In this document: positions 13,671-25,200 of the stretch, piece after piece
Numbering within the stretch: position 1 is the stretch's first letter
How the letters are laid out: each line of letters opens with the position of its first letter
DNA from: Saxidomus purpurata
Lineage: Eukaryota; Mollusca; Bivalvia; Venerida; Veneridae
Assembly (NCBI GenBank): GCA_022818135.1
Contig: JAFMSR010000009.1
Span: 27,780,254 to 27,844,253 of the forward strand
DNA length: 64,000 bases
Direction: 5' to 3'
Position numbers and translations under genes: made by a program
The notes under the pieces: model-generated
The model's input: only the letters and a program-made list of their open reading frames with translations
The model's database searches: none
Told to the model about the DNA's origin: nothing

Positions 13671-14364
13671 TAGAAATTAATTCCGTCATAGGTGGTGCTA
13701 TGTTAATGGAAAGTGCTTTTTACAGAGTCGAGGTAATTGGAATTGCTGTACCAATATAATTACATGTAGGTGAACATTGAGCAAGACATGTGTAGGCAAC
13801 TTGGGAACGATATACATGTATTGTATTGGAAGAAATTAGTAGATCTTTAAAGGCAGCTAACCTTATACATTTCATGACACACTCTATTGTATTCTTTGAA
13901 AAAAGGTGTGATACGTATGCAAAACGTTTTATTACGATAGAAACACTATAAAAAAGACCACTTACAAAACTCTGGTACGATTTAAAAATAAATTTGTCAA
14001 TTCCATTCATTGATTCAAATAGTAATCATATTCTAACTTTAATATGTTGATTTACCGACTCATACTTTGCAGCTGAAATTCAAAAAAAGATAGGTATATA
14101 TAGCTCTATATACAATATCAAAAGCAACGCGGTTATATATCGCACCTGTTTTAGTAACTTGATTGCAAGTCCCCACTGGGGATACGTATCTGGTTACGAT
14201 TTGATTTTGTTTCCCGTTTTCGTTTGAAATCGGGAACCCAATTGCGATGCGTGTATAAGGTCGCACGGTCGCACGCGTTTTAACAAAACTGCCCTTAAGT
14301 ATTTAAAATAATGAAAGAAACTTGTCTCGTCCTCATAAATCACTCGGTAAGAGTGACGCAATTT

Positions 14365-14850
14365 GAAACAGGGGAGGGAAATCTTGATTTCTTAGCAATT
14401 TCCCCTGGTAAAAAAGACACCACTCTCACTGACTTATTTCAAAATGTCAAGATTTACCTCCATCAAATAGGGGATATCACTCTAATTAACTATTTCATAA
14501 TGTCAAGATTTACCCCCATTTATCAGGGGACATCACTCCAAATAACTTATTTTAATTTCAAGATGTACCTCCCCTGAAACATTTTACATCCCCCTTACCA
14601 GCTTATTTGAACATGTCAAAATTTACTTCCCCTGTGTCAGGGACATCACCCTGACTTATATTTAGACCTCAAGATTAACCTCCCCTTAAACAGTGGATTT
14701 TAAATGTCACGATTTTGCTGACTTATCTCCCCTAAATCAAGGGAAATTACTCTTTGTGACTGATTTGAGGATGTCTAGATTTACCTCCTCTGAAACACGG
14801 GACATCACTCTATCTGACTTATTTCATGATTTTATTTCCCTTCTTGCTTT
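14365..14850. repeat. Degenerate tandem repeat of about 60-70 bp
   Basis: Recurrent blocks appear in a fixed order: GACATCACTC, then GACTTATTTCA, then ATGTCAAGATTTACCTCCCC. Seven or so diverged units can be counted, with indels between them. No coding potential; local open frames follow from the repeat. Confidence 0.7.
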
Positions 14851-15330
14851 CAGCACTTTCAGTGATTTGTTCATATTATGTGAAACATACATTCTGTCTT
14901 TTCTAAATAGGACAGATCTCGCCAAGATAGATACAATGCTTATGCGTCGGAAAGGATTTGTTTTAATTTTCATAACTTTCTTGATATCCAAAGGAATTTC
15001 AAAGGTCAAAAAGTTCTGAAATGCTCTTCGTACTCATATTTTCACATTAAAATATCTTTTTAAAACAAATTATCACTTTTAATGACACTCGATTTTCCAT
15101 CACGGCATGTTGCCGCTATAACCATTGGTAAGAACACCGCAAGTTGCGCGTTCGCATTTTCTTTTTATTTTGAATTTTAGATTAAAGTGAAATAATGAAT
15201 AATGTGTACGTTTTATCAGCTTTCCAGTGATATGAAGCTTGTTAAGATATCGTTCGTTTTAAGAAAGTTATGAACGTTAAAAGTACCACCAAAATACAAA
15301 GGTACGGACTACCGACCGCCACCAAGTATA

Positions 15331-15442
15331 AGTTAGAGTTTATCAAGTCAAATTTTAACAATTAAGAAACCCAAAGGGAGCGAGCGGTAGCGGGCGACCG
15401 GGGTTTCTTAATTGTTAAAATTTGACTTAATAAACTCTAACT
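15331..15442. repeat. Near-perfect 42-bp inverted repeat with 28-nt loop
   Basis: Positions 15331-15372 and 15401-15442 are reverse complements with a single difference (CAAG versus TAAG in the middle of the arm). The loop (15373-15400) is GC-rich, unlike its surroundings. Short (CTTA)n repeats follow on the right. This could be a small foldback element. A transcript would form a long hairpin, but no expression evidence is available. Confidence 0.85.
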
Positions 15443-17199
15443 TACTTACTTACTTACCTCATTTGACATTTTGCATAGCCACCGACATGTATTGTGGCAC
15501 GGAAAGTCCGTGATTGTGGGCGGAGCTAAGGTGTTTTCTATTTAGAGCGAACTTTTAATGAATTAAGTGATTTCAGTAGGTAGTTTTAATAAAAAAGAAA
15601 GACGTTTATTTGAAAATCTGAGCGATTTGATTGGTGGTCAAATGGGGTCAAACACTAAACGGAATTAGGTCTTATCAGTTGAAAATATTGTGTAATTCGG
15701 CGTTTTGTTAGCAAACACGATCAGTTCTTAACTTCTTAAAATGATACATAATGTTGTAAAACTGACATGCTATCTTGTCACATTTCTACAATACGTACTA
15801 TTAATTCCAATTTACGTATTATCATCTAGTTTCTATGCCATACAGCCATGTAATTTTGTTTTATTTTGTTACACATAATGCATTGGAAAACGTTATTTTG
15901 TCAAGCTAAAACTATAAGAAGATAACATGTTTCACATAATATTACAAATATAATTCAAAGATATATGAAATACACATAATTAAATGACACGTCGAGAAGC
16001 TACGGTGAGACAGCTACGATGTTCCATAAGAAAGAATAGGCAAATGATGTGTTTCTTTCCTCTTCAGTCATAGAATTGTCGTTATCTTATGTTGTAAGTT
16101 TCCAGCTTCACTTTAGCACTTATTGTGCTTCTAATATCAGGAACAAGAGCTGTCAGTAGGACAGCGCGCTCGACATTTCTCGGTGCTTGCCAATATAACA
16201 AGACTTTTGGCAGTAAAAGGCAAAACAAGAATCTGTTTACAAATAAAACGTTTGGCAATAAAAGGCAAAAAAAAAAAATCTGTGTATTTTCCAAGTGAAA
16301 ACAAGGACCGTAAGTAGCAAGATATTATATCAAAAGTTATCTAACTTAGTTGTTGCATATCCCTGAACAATACAGCAAAGTTTTATGTTAGAACCTTAAG
16401 TGGTTCATGATATAGTTATTATTTGCATGACAGTTATGCACAATACTTTAACTAGGAATTTGTTAGTACAATAAAAAGTATTCTTGACAGAGTTATCTTC
16501 GGGTTCATAGTGGTTGAGAAGTGTTTCAACTTTTGAAGTAGTATTTCAAATGGTGAAGTCGGTAAGTTGACACGTACGAAAAGCTTAATAGAGATTCTAT
16601 GTCGAAAAGGTCCATGATTAAATATAATTCACCGACAGAGTTACCTTTGCTTGCCTACATGTGGGAATGATGATGGTTAACCAGTCTTCCAATTTAAAGT
16701 CGACCTAAAATTGTTATACTTGTTTTTGTATGGTCTGTTTCGCAAACAATCAAATTTCCCTGTAAGTTTGGGGGGGAAAGTTCGACTCAGCACAAAACAC
16801 GTTTCATCGAATGTTTAAGAATGTCTTGATAACGCGCACGCTTGGAGTATACTGTAGTATCAAGAAGATGAGGATGAAAGTAGTAAAGTATACTGTATAT
16901 CCAATCTAAATTCCCAAACACATAGGGTAGTTATGGAAAGGTTGCGAAGAAGATTTCTTTGGAAAATCAATCGTCTACGGCTCAGGGAATTATTTTTTAA
17001 AACTGAAGGATTGTGTCGAATCTTTAGATAGTACTTGGTAGAAAATGTAATAATTTATATCGCCAGAACGGGTCTTTAGTTACTCTAAATAATCATCAGT
17101 AAATAATTCTGAAAATACTACGATGTCTACTCATTTTTGAAGTACTCTTGGCGCTATGCACTTTGTCATCTCTATAGAAAGCTATTTTTGCAAACCTTG
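15443..17199. other. Intergenic, no gene seen
   Basis: AT-rich. A short segment at about 16139-16190 (GAACAAGAGCTGTCAG onward) and repeated AAAAGGCAAAA at 16216 and 16260 look like repeat-derived sequence, but no boundaries can be set. Confidence 0.45.
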
Positions 17200-18085
17200 A
17201 TATCGAATCGGAACTGGACTTGCATTTGGTTCCAGCAACGGAACTAGACTTGCATTTGGTTCCAGCAACGAAACTAGACTTGTATTTGGTTCCAGCAACG
17301 GAACTAGCCTTGCATTTGGTTCCAGCAACGGAACTAGACTTGTATTTGGTTCCAGAAACGGAACTAGACTTGCATTTGGTTCCAGCAACGGAACTAGACT
17401 TGCATTTGGTTCCAGCAACGGAACTAGACTTGTATTTGGTTCCAGCAACGGAACTGTACTTGTATTTTATTCCAGCAACGGAACTAGACTTGTATTTGGT
17501 TCCAGAAACGGAACTAGGCTTGTATTTGGTTCCAGCAACGGAACTAGACTTGTATTTGGTTCCAGAAACGGAACTAGGCTTGTATTTGGTTCCAGCGACG
17601 GAACTAGACTTGTATTTGGTTCCAGAAACGGAACTAGACTTGTATTTGGTTCCAGCGACGGAACTAGACTTGTATTTGGTTCCAGAAACGGAACTAGACT
17701 TGCATTTGGTTCCAGCAACGGAACTAGACTTGCATTTGTTTCCAGAAACGGAACTAGACTTGCATTTGGTTCCAGCAACGGAACTGTACTTGCATTTGGT
17801 TCCAGAAACGGAACTAGACTTGCATTTGGTTCCAGCAACGGAACTAGACTTGTATTTGGTTCCAGCAACGGAACTAGACTTGCATTTGGTTCCAGAAACG
17901 GAACTAGACTTGCATTTGTTTCCAGCAACGGAACTAGACTTGCATTTGTTTCCAGAAACGGAACTAGACTTGCATTTGGTTCCAGCAACGGAACTAGACT
18001 TGCATTTGTTTCCAGAAACGGAACTAGACTTGCATTAGTTTCCAGAAACGGAACTAGACTTGTATTTGTTTCCAGAAACGGAATA
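17200..18085. repeat. Indel-free 30-bp minisatellite (about 29 units)
   Basis: Each unit contains GGAACTAGACTTG followed by CATTTGGTTCCAGCAAC, with substitutions only: C/T in GCATT/GTATT, and AGCAAC versus AGAAAC. Units stay exactly in 30-bp register throughout, and in the right two thirds the AGCAAC and AGAAAC types alternate, giving a 60-bp higher-order unit. Because 30 is a multiple of three, several frames on both strands stay open, which explains the long frames here. On the minus strand one frame continues that of the adjoining transposase relic and encodes a KCKSSSVAGT-type repeat, interrupted by one TAA at about 18035. Confidence 0.9.
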
Positions 18086-18752
18086 TTTTTCTGTGCTAGC
18101 TTCCGACATTCTGATTTTTTTACGAAGAATTACTTCAGAATAGAAGTTGGCAATAACAATTATAACTTTTGGCATAACATGAGCAATTATTATTCCTTGT
18201 TCATCCCAGAAAACAACTTGTTTTACCTTACCAGCAGAAGGGGTGACTTTTAAAACTTTTCGGGGTTTCGGAACCAGCTTGTATCCACTGCTTTGGCTGT
18301 GCCTTTGTTCCGGATTCGGCATGATGTACCTACATTTCTCCTTCAGTTATAATGCAGTTCCCAAACACATTCCCCTCCCGATTAGAATTACTCAAATAAT
18401 TTTGACATGGTCACCCTATTAGCCTTGTTGTCAACTGTCTTGGCAACCGTCACGCAATGACTTTGCTCGTAATCAGTCGTTCGTTCATGTAAAGTTTCGT
18501 ATGCTGATGTACTGCTAATGCTACCTCGGCGATCATGTGTCATGAAAATATCAATACATTGTAGTATCAAGCATTGGTGGAAGGCTTCCTGTACCTAGGC
18601 TTGTCACAACAGCTGGTTCTACCGCTGCAACATTGAGAAACTTTATGCAAAATGAAGGACATGAAATGCAGACACCTCCAAACCATTTTTGCTGTCTTTG
18701 AAAAATACATAATAATCCGCTGTTCTAATAACTTGAAGCCTATGTTAGTCAA
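18035..18752 (-). pseudogene. mariner-type transposase relic
   Basis: Three disconnected minus-strand segments match the order of a mariner transposase. 18752-18567: an N-terminal segment ending GRTSCCDKPRYRKPS, matching the family's GRTS..D.PR.GRPS linker after the helix-turn-helix. 18570-18388: a weak continuation. 18352-18320: a degraded block before the first catalytic Asp motif, where GDETW is represented by EGEM plus a stop. 18322-18035: the block PEQRHSQSSGYK, then SAGKVKQVVFWDEQGII, matching the family's SAGKVM..VFWD core. Frameshifts and stops separate the pieces, and the C-terminal third is missing, replaced by the minisatellite. Terminal inverted repeats were not identified. The element is inactive as written. 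Confidence 0.8.
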
Positions 18753-20492
18753 AACAACACAGTTTTCATTAAAAAAAAAATCTTAAATAGTTCTCGTATG
18801 TGTGTTGAATTGCACGCAGACCACGAAAAGTCCACGTATTTTCCGACCATCATACAGGGATTTTTTTTTGTCCAAACCAATTAATTGATTTCAACTTGTT
18901 CTTTTGTTGACCATCCGCCAGTATTTATCAATCAGTGGGGGCCCAGTTTAGTTTTCCCACACGGCTGTATGAATAACATTAAAATATTTTCATCTGAAAC
19001 AATTGATCAGATTGTGAAGTTATTTCACAGGAATGTGTTCAACACCAAAAGTGTTTAAGAGATGTTTATTCATAAAATATGGTCGTCTTCCCCTATGATT
19101 GCTATATATAAACTTAAAACATATTCTTTACAAAAACCACTAGTTAAATTTTGAAAATATTCCATAGGAAATGTCAATATATGAAAGTTGTTCAAGAGAT
19201 GTTAATTCATCCAATATTATGAGCTAAAATGAATTTAATCTCACAAATATGTGACAAAACGGCGCGGTTGAAAATGACCATGTGCTGCAGAAGAACCCAA
19301 GTAATCGATATAGACACTCGTTGCTTTCTTACTTTCTTATTCAGCTATAATTAATAATTTGAATATGTAGAATGTACAACGAATAAGTTATAGATAATCA
19401 CGCTGCTGAACGAACCGAACTTGCGTCGGGCGATTTTAGAAAATAACTATTTCAAACAATACCGGCCCGGGTTCTTAGACGTCTAAATTTAGTTCAGCTG
19501 TTATTTCCAAAACAAATTGCTGAAAATCCGCTTCTTTATATAGAGTTATATAATTTACAAATGTCTTGATGCTGTATCATCAAACGCCGCGGCCTTTGGA
19601 CATTAAGAATATCTAAGTAAAATAGTAGATTTTACTAGGGGAATATCAAACGGATAAAACTACATCTAGACTTTATCAAAGTTCTATATGTGAAATGATA
19701 TTTTCTATACATTATTTATAATACATGTATACTAATCGAATTGGTTGAAAAGATCCATATGCGGTATTCTGTCGAACAAAATATAGCGAGTTTTACTGTC
19801 GGACGAAAAAACTTTTTATATTGCAAAACTCGAGTCTTACATTAGTTGCTGCCTATTATTACTTATTGAAAGAGCTATAAACATTTATTACGTTGTCAGT
19901 CATGATAATTATCTTAATAACAGCGCACTCTATATCTATAGCATGTCGTCCATTAAGGTAGCTATCAAAAGTATAAAAATAATAACAGTAAAAGGCTTTC
20001 TGAAACCCATAACAATGTTTTGTACTCATCATTCAGACAAGCAAACAGTGTCGGTAATTTGTTTTTCGTGTTTTTTTGCCTCGGTTCTTCTGGATAAAAT
20101 CATCGCCTTTTCAGAACCTTTCTCGACCCTGTCAAAGGCACTACACTTTATTGATAATATTTCATACAATGGGACTGTTAAGTGAGGCAATAACAGTAAT
20201 TATACGGAAAAAAGTCTGGTATAGCATTTGGTAAGCAATCACAAAGTTTTTAGATGGTTTCTTTACGTGATGGTGCTACAATGCAGTTAAGTAGCACAAT
20301 GTTTTGTATCATGCTGGCACATAACAGTCAGGTACCGTTTTGATGCACCGAACAACGAGGTTAGTTTTTCTTGTTGGCGCACGAGATTACGGAAGCAACA
20401 TAGAATTGTTGATGAACTGATGATGCTCTGTTTATGTTGGCTCAGTGCCATAAAGACTTTGCGTTGAACGAACTGGCCAGTACAAAAAGAGA
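18753..20492. other. Intergenic, no gene seen
   Basis: AT-rich with no supported exon. The 80-residue frame near 19.95 kb has no recognisable features and no flanking splice signals that I could use. Confidence 0.45.
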
Positions 20493-20575
20493 TTATGCCC
20501 CTAGGCGGACATAAAGTGGTCGCATCGTCTGTCCATCTGTCTGTATCCGTCCAGCTTTTGTGCGGAGCATACCGG
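20493..20575. repeat. Fragment of hairpin-headed dispersed repeat
   Basis: A small imperfect hairpin, TATGCCCCTAGGCGGACATA, is followed by a pyrimidine-rich TCTGTCCATCTGTCTG leader. The same head-plus-leader architecture occurs at 50781, 55311 and 62620. No tandem units follow, so this is a truncated head. Confidence 0.6.
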
Positions 20576-22269
20576 TATCTTGTAAAGTAATGAATGCTTG
20601 TTTAGATACTTTTTAAACTTCAAATAGTTGTACTGTTGATAAAAACATCAAATCTTAAGATTTCTTAATACATGTATCAATGTAAATGGTCATACCAAAG
20701 AATTCCTGTGCTAGCCAAACAAAAACTACCATTATTTTAAAATTTATTAGAAATCTTCAAGCAGTTAATAGTGTAAATTTACAATTAAACGTTTAAAAAG
20801 TATGAAAAGGGGGTTACTATTTGAAGTATGCCTTGGTCAAAACTGATGAAGGGTAAGACAGTAATGTACTTCTTTTCGAGATCATGAGCTCCATCATTTG
20901 ATTGCTTTAAAGGTCAGGCTATAAATTTTATCATTCTATAAACATAACTGAAAGGGCTTACTTAAAGTTCTCTTTCTTTACTTAAAATAAAAAAAAATTG
21001 TTGAAGAAAGAATTTAAAAAGTAAAAATATCAATCTAAACTTAGCCTTGAACATAATTGATATCTGAGTTCCTGTTCCGCGTTTGCAGCCATCGAAAAAC
21101 ATGTAGCCGATATGGTGAAATTTGGTACTTCAAAAGTATCATACTAGTGGTACGATGTCAAACGTTTTCCCTAATATGTATAAAGCGGACAGTTGGTATC
21201 TCTTCCATATCGAATCTTAAAGCAATGCCAAAACACTGATTCTTATCAGAAGCAGTTCGTACTCTGCCTAGACTTAATGTTTGTTGCTTTGAGGTAAGTG
21301 TGAGGAATGCAACCAGGTTCGTATCTACGAAACATGCAATTACATGAATAATCATCTACACTTCATTTTTGCGGCGTTTGTCTTCAGCATGAAAACACCA
21401 TCTCACTAACAAATATTTATGTCTGTACTTGCAATGTAAATAGTTCCGTAAATTCAGTCTGTCGATAAAGACATACAGGACATACCAGTAGGTATCATCA
21501 TCCAAAATCAAAAGAAATATTAGCACTTTTGCATAATTTTGTCAATCTTTCTGTTATTCTGTCAATAAATATCGCGCGTATGAATATAACAAAACCTCGT
21601 ACAAAACAACCATCTTAATTAGACCACGTGATCAACAACTGTTGCAGACACAACGCAATATTTTATAGTTTTCGATAGCGAGGCTCTTCGATTTATTTAA
21701 CAGCCAACTAGATAATGTGTTTATAGTCACATATTTCTCATTCAAAATTAAGTTCTAACGTACACCTTTAACCTAAAAATATTTTTTTCATTCCGTAATA
21801 ACGATACTGAAATCCCAATTGTTGAAATTTAAGATTTCATTGATCTTTTTAATGCATTTACGCGCCAGACGAAGTAGTAACGAACAGTGTTGTAACTCGG
21901 CAATACTTTAAACACCCGCAAACAACAAAAGAAATGAAATAACTCGTTTAATATTAAAATTCATAAGAGCCACTTTTTAAAATATGACATATCAGATAAT
22001 TGAATATGTTATAGCAATACATTTGTATATACTTTCATTTATCTTTCTTAAAACCAGTAAAATACTAACATGTACGTTCTAAAAATATGTTTATTACAGT
22101 CTTTGTTTGCTGCGTTTGTCCTGTCACTCAGTAACGAATAGAAATACTAAAGTCTCGTTCCAGTCACTAACAGAATTCGAATTCTGCAAAAAGGTTTTGG
22201 AACAACTTGTTCTAATAAGTGTTAATCATAAGAAGTCATTTTACCTAAACGCACTCTTTTTGTTTTCAG
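20576..22269. other. Upstream of innexin gene, no coding exon seen
   Basis: The acceptor at 22268-22269 implies a non-coding first exon somewhere upstream, but I could not place it or a promoter. The sequence is AT-rich. Confidence 0.4.
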
Positions 22270-22281
22270 AAATCATAAAAA

Positions 22282-25200
22282 ATGGGTAACGGTCTTTGCG
22301 TTGAAACATCAAGCTCTTGGACAGTATTTGACTGGTAAGTGGGAAAATATTTATCAGGTACATCATTAGCAAATATGTAGATATAATCCAAGTGTGATTA
22401 AAATCAATTTTCAATGTTTTATATCATTCCAATCTCAGGTCATGGACACATTTTGAAAAATAAGCAAAACTCCGACACAGAGATCAGTTTGAAGTCATTA
22501 TAATACGCGTTTAAGTGAAATGACTGTAAACAGGCCACTTTTTATGTAAGTCTGGAGTGATACAGTTTTTTGGAAATTAGATCCAGGCTTAGATTTGATC
22601 TAGGAGGTATGGAGGATGATTTACAACATGTATTAACATCATTACAAGTGTGAACTCCCCATTCTTACTGTATGATGGCTCAGTCTGTATATGCTTTCAG
22701 TGTTTTCCGTTTCAGTGTTTTAACAAGCTCTGTCAATATGAGATACTGTTATTTTCTACAATATAACCATGTAAACCAAACAACTTAGGACACAATTTTA
22801 AAAAAGTGAAATGAAATGATTGAAATATCTAACATTTCTACACTATTTGCCTACTTTTGCTCGAGAGTTGATACATCAATAGCGACATTAATTCCTGCTG
22901 AAAATGCGGAAGTCCCTGCGTTCGCCAGCACGTGCGGATATATCATCGTGGAGAAAATTGTAAATTATATTTGATGCACCGTCTGTCCTCCCATAACAAA
23001 TCATTTTTGACAGTTGATGTGTTACTAAAGCACGAGTTAATTAAGAAGCTATAAAACGCATTGTAATATAAATTATTCTTTGTCTGTATATTGGTCACGT
23101 GACAAAGTAGCTCGCATATTTTGTAGTAAATTAGATGAAATTGTTAGTTATGGAATGTCTTTGATGAAATAGAAACAAAGTTATTATATTAGCGGTGGTA
23201 ATACATAGATTAGCTGTGATTTTACACGATTAACATGCTTAATAATGTTTTGCAGTGCATGTACACATGTATAGGCACTTTTAAGACCTCATCGTTTGAG
23301 ATCAGGATCCGAGTATGATCATACTTACCAAAGACGTGTTTCAGGCACACGTATCGAAGCCAAACTTGCTTATAATTTCACTGTTTAAAGATACTTCCGT
23401 TACATGAATTTCAAAATGAGTGTATGGTACAAATTTCAAACGGAAGATAATTTTAAGAGTGGGTTTGCCAATGGAGAGCATCAATGCATGAGGATGAGGA
23501 GGTTCAAACATAAATTAAAATTATCTGCCATATGATTTGTACCACTCGATGATTTTGAAATTCATGTATCGAAAGTATCTACCTAGTATCTTCATAAATG
23601 CAAGACATAATAGCTTTGGTGTACCGATAGCTAAAAATAAGCTTGCAGGAAGGGTTGATAATTAAACGAACAAGGAAAACGGCAGGTGGTGCGTTAGAAG
23701 TTTCGTTTAGTTGTGAAAGAATGTCATGTAAATCTGATACAAATTAATCCGTTAATATGAATGTACTTAACATAACATCTGATTGTTTGACAATCGAAAG
23801 GCTTGCATGAAATAAGACATGTATGATTTTTGTACTTTTACAGGCTTGACAAAGTCCTAGGGTCTGTTGGAAGTTATGCTGGGCTTGGAAAACTTCGTAA
23901 CGACGATGATTTTATAGATCGACTCAGTCATCACTATACAACAATGTTGCTGGTTATTTTTACTATAGTTGTCAGCACAAAGCAGTATGTAGGCGACGCC
24001 ATACAGTGCTGGTGCCCGGCACAGTTTACCGAGGCACACGTTCACTATGCAAATCAGGTATGCTAATTTCGTCATTCATTTCGTGAATCATCCTTTTTTC
24101 AAACACTTAAACGATGGTCCGCTACCAATAGCTGGCAAACACTTCAACCGAAATGTATAGCCAATACATACAGCTATGTCAGTAGGAATATTTATTTATT
24201 ACTACGACATTCGTCAACATTTAATCAAAGCATTTGGAAAGGTACTATCTTAATTTGTATGACAAGCGCCTGGAACAGTTTTGTCCGGCATAATGGATGG
24301 AGGCATGTGTAAATTTCTCAGCCTTTAATGTCAATCTAGGCATCGCCGAGCACAATATTAGAGATGTTATCAAACGGCGCACAAGATTAATTACATTTCG
24401 TGTCACGTAAATTCCTCTCGTACACGGAGAATGAGTTGCTACCGTTTACCGAGTACAAAAAGAAATGAGCATACACGTATAATAAGCAGCTTAGTTTATT
24501 GTTTACAACTCATTTTCTGCATTCTCATAAGATCGAGTAATGATAAATAATTTACCTGGCGCCGGATATCATTTCTCTGTACCTATGTATTTGTCCTAGG
24601 TAGTTTATTCAAATGTTTTATTTTTAGCTCGCCTGAGTCAAATACTGAAATTGAGCTTCTTGGATTGAAGCATCTTTTCCGCCGGTTGTCTGTTCATATT
24701 AAGTATTGTACACCCTGAATCAATATTTCGAATGCAATTTTAAAATGTGTATCACTGCAAGATGTTTCATTGGTTGGAATGTGAACTTGATCGTATAAGT
24801 ATGTCCACAGGTAATATCCCTTACGTCATAAATATTGCTCAATATGACGTTGTTTACACTCTTGGGGCCGTAGTTCCTGGGCAATCAGAACAAAACATGG
24901 AAACAAAGTATGCAGCCGCAAAGAATTTGATTTTTTGTCTTATCATGTAATTTATTGTCATTTCGATCCATGGTAATCAAGTGAGCAATATAGGATGATA
25001 GCCATTGTGTTAATAGATACGTTTGATTACTCAGCCGCTTGAATGAAATAGCATGTAACACTATCAACACAATATTTGATTGACAGATGCGTCAGGTCAA
25101 TTGTACTCCATAAAACACCTAAAGAAATGGTCGATTAGATAGCAAAATTGCACATCGATAGTGTAGACTTTTTAATTGCATACAAGGTGTTTTTTGCAAC

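Noticed and set aside
17220..18038. 272-residue + strand open frame
   Set aside because: Pure translation of the 30-bp minisatellite (HLVPATELDL repeats); multiple frames on both strands are open because the unit length is a multiple of three.
23857..24075. Minus-strand frame opposite innexin exon 2
   Set aside because: Shadow of the real exon; no family features.
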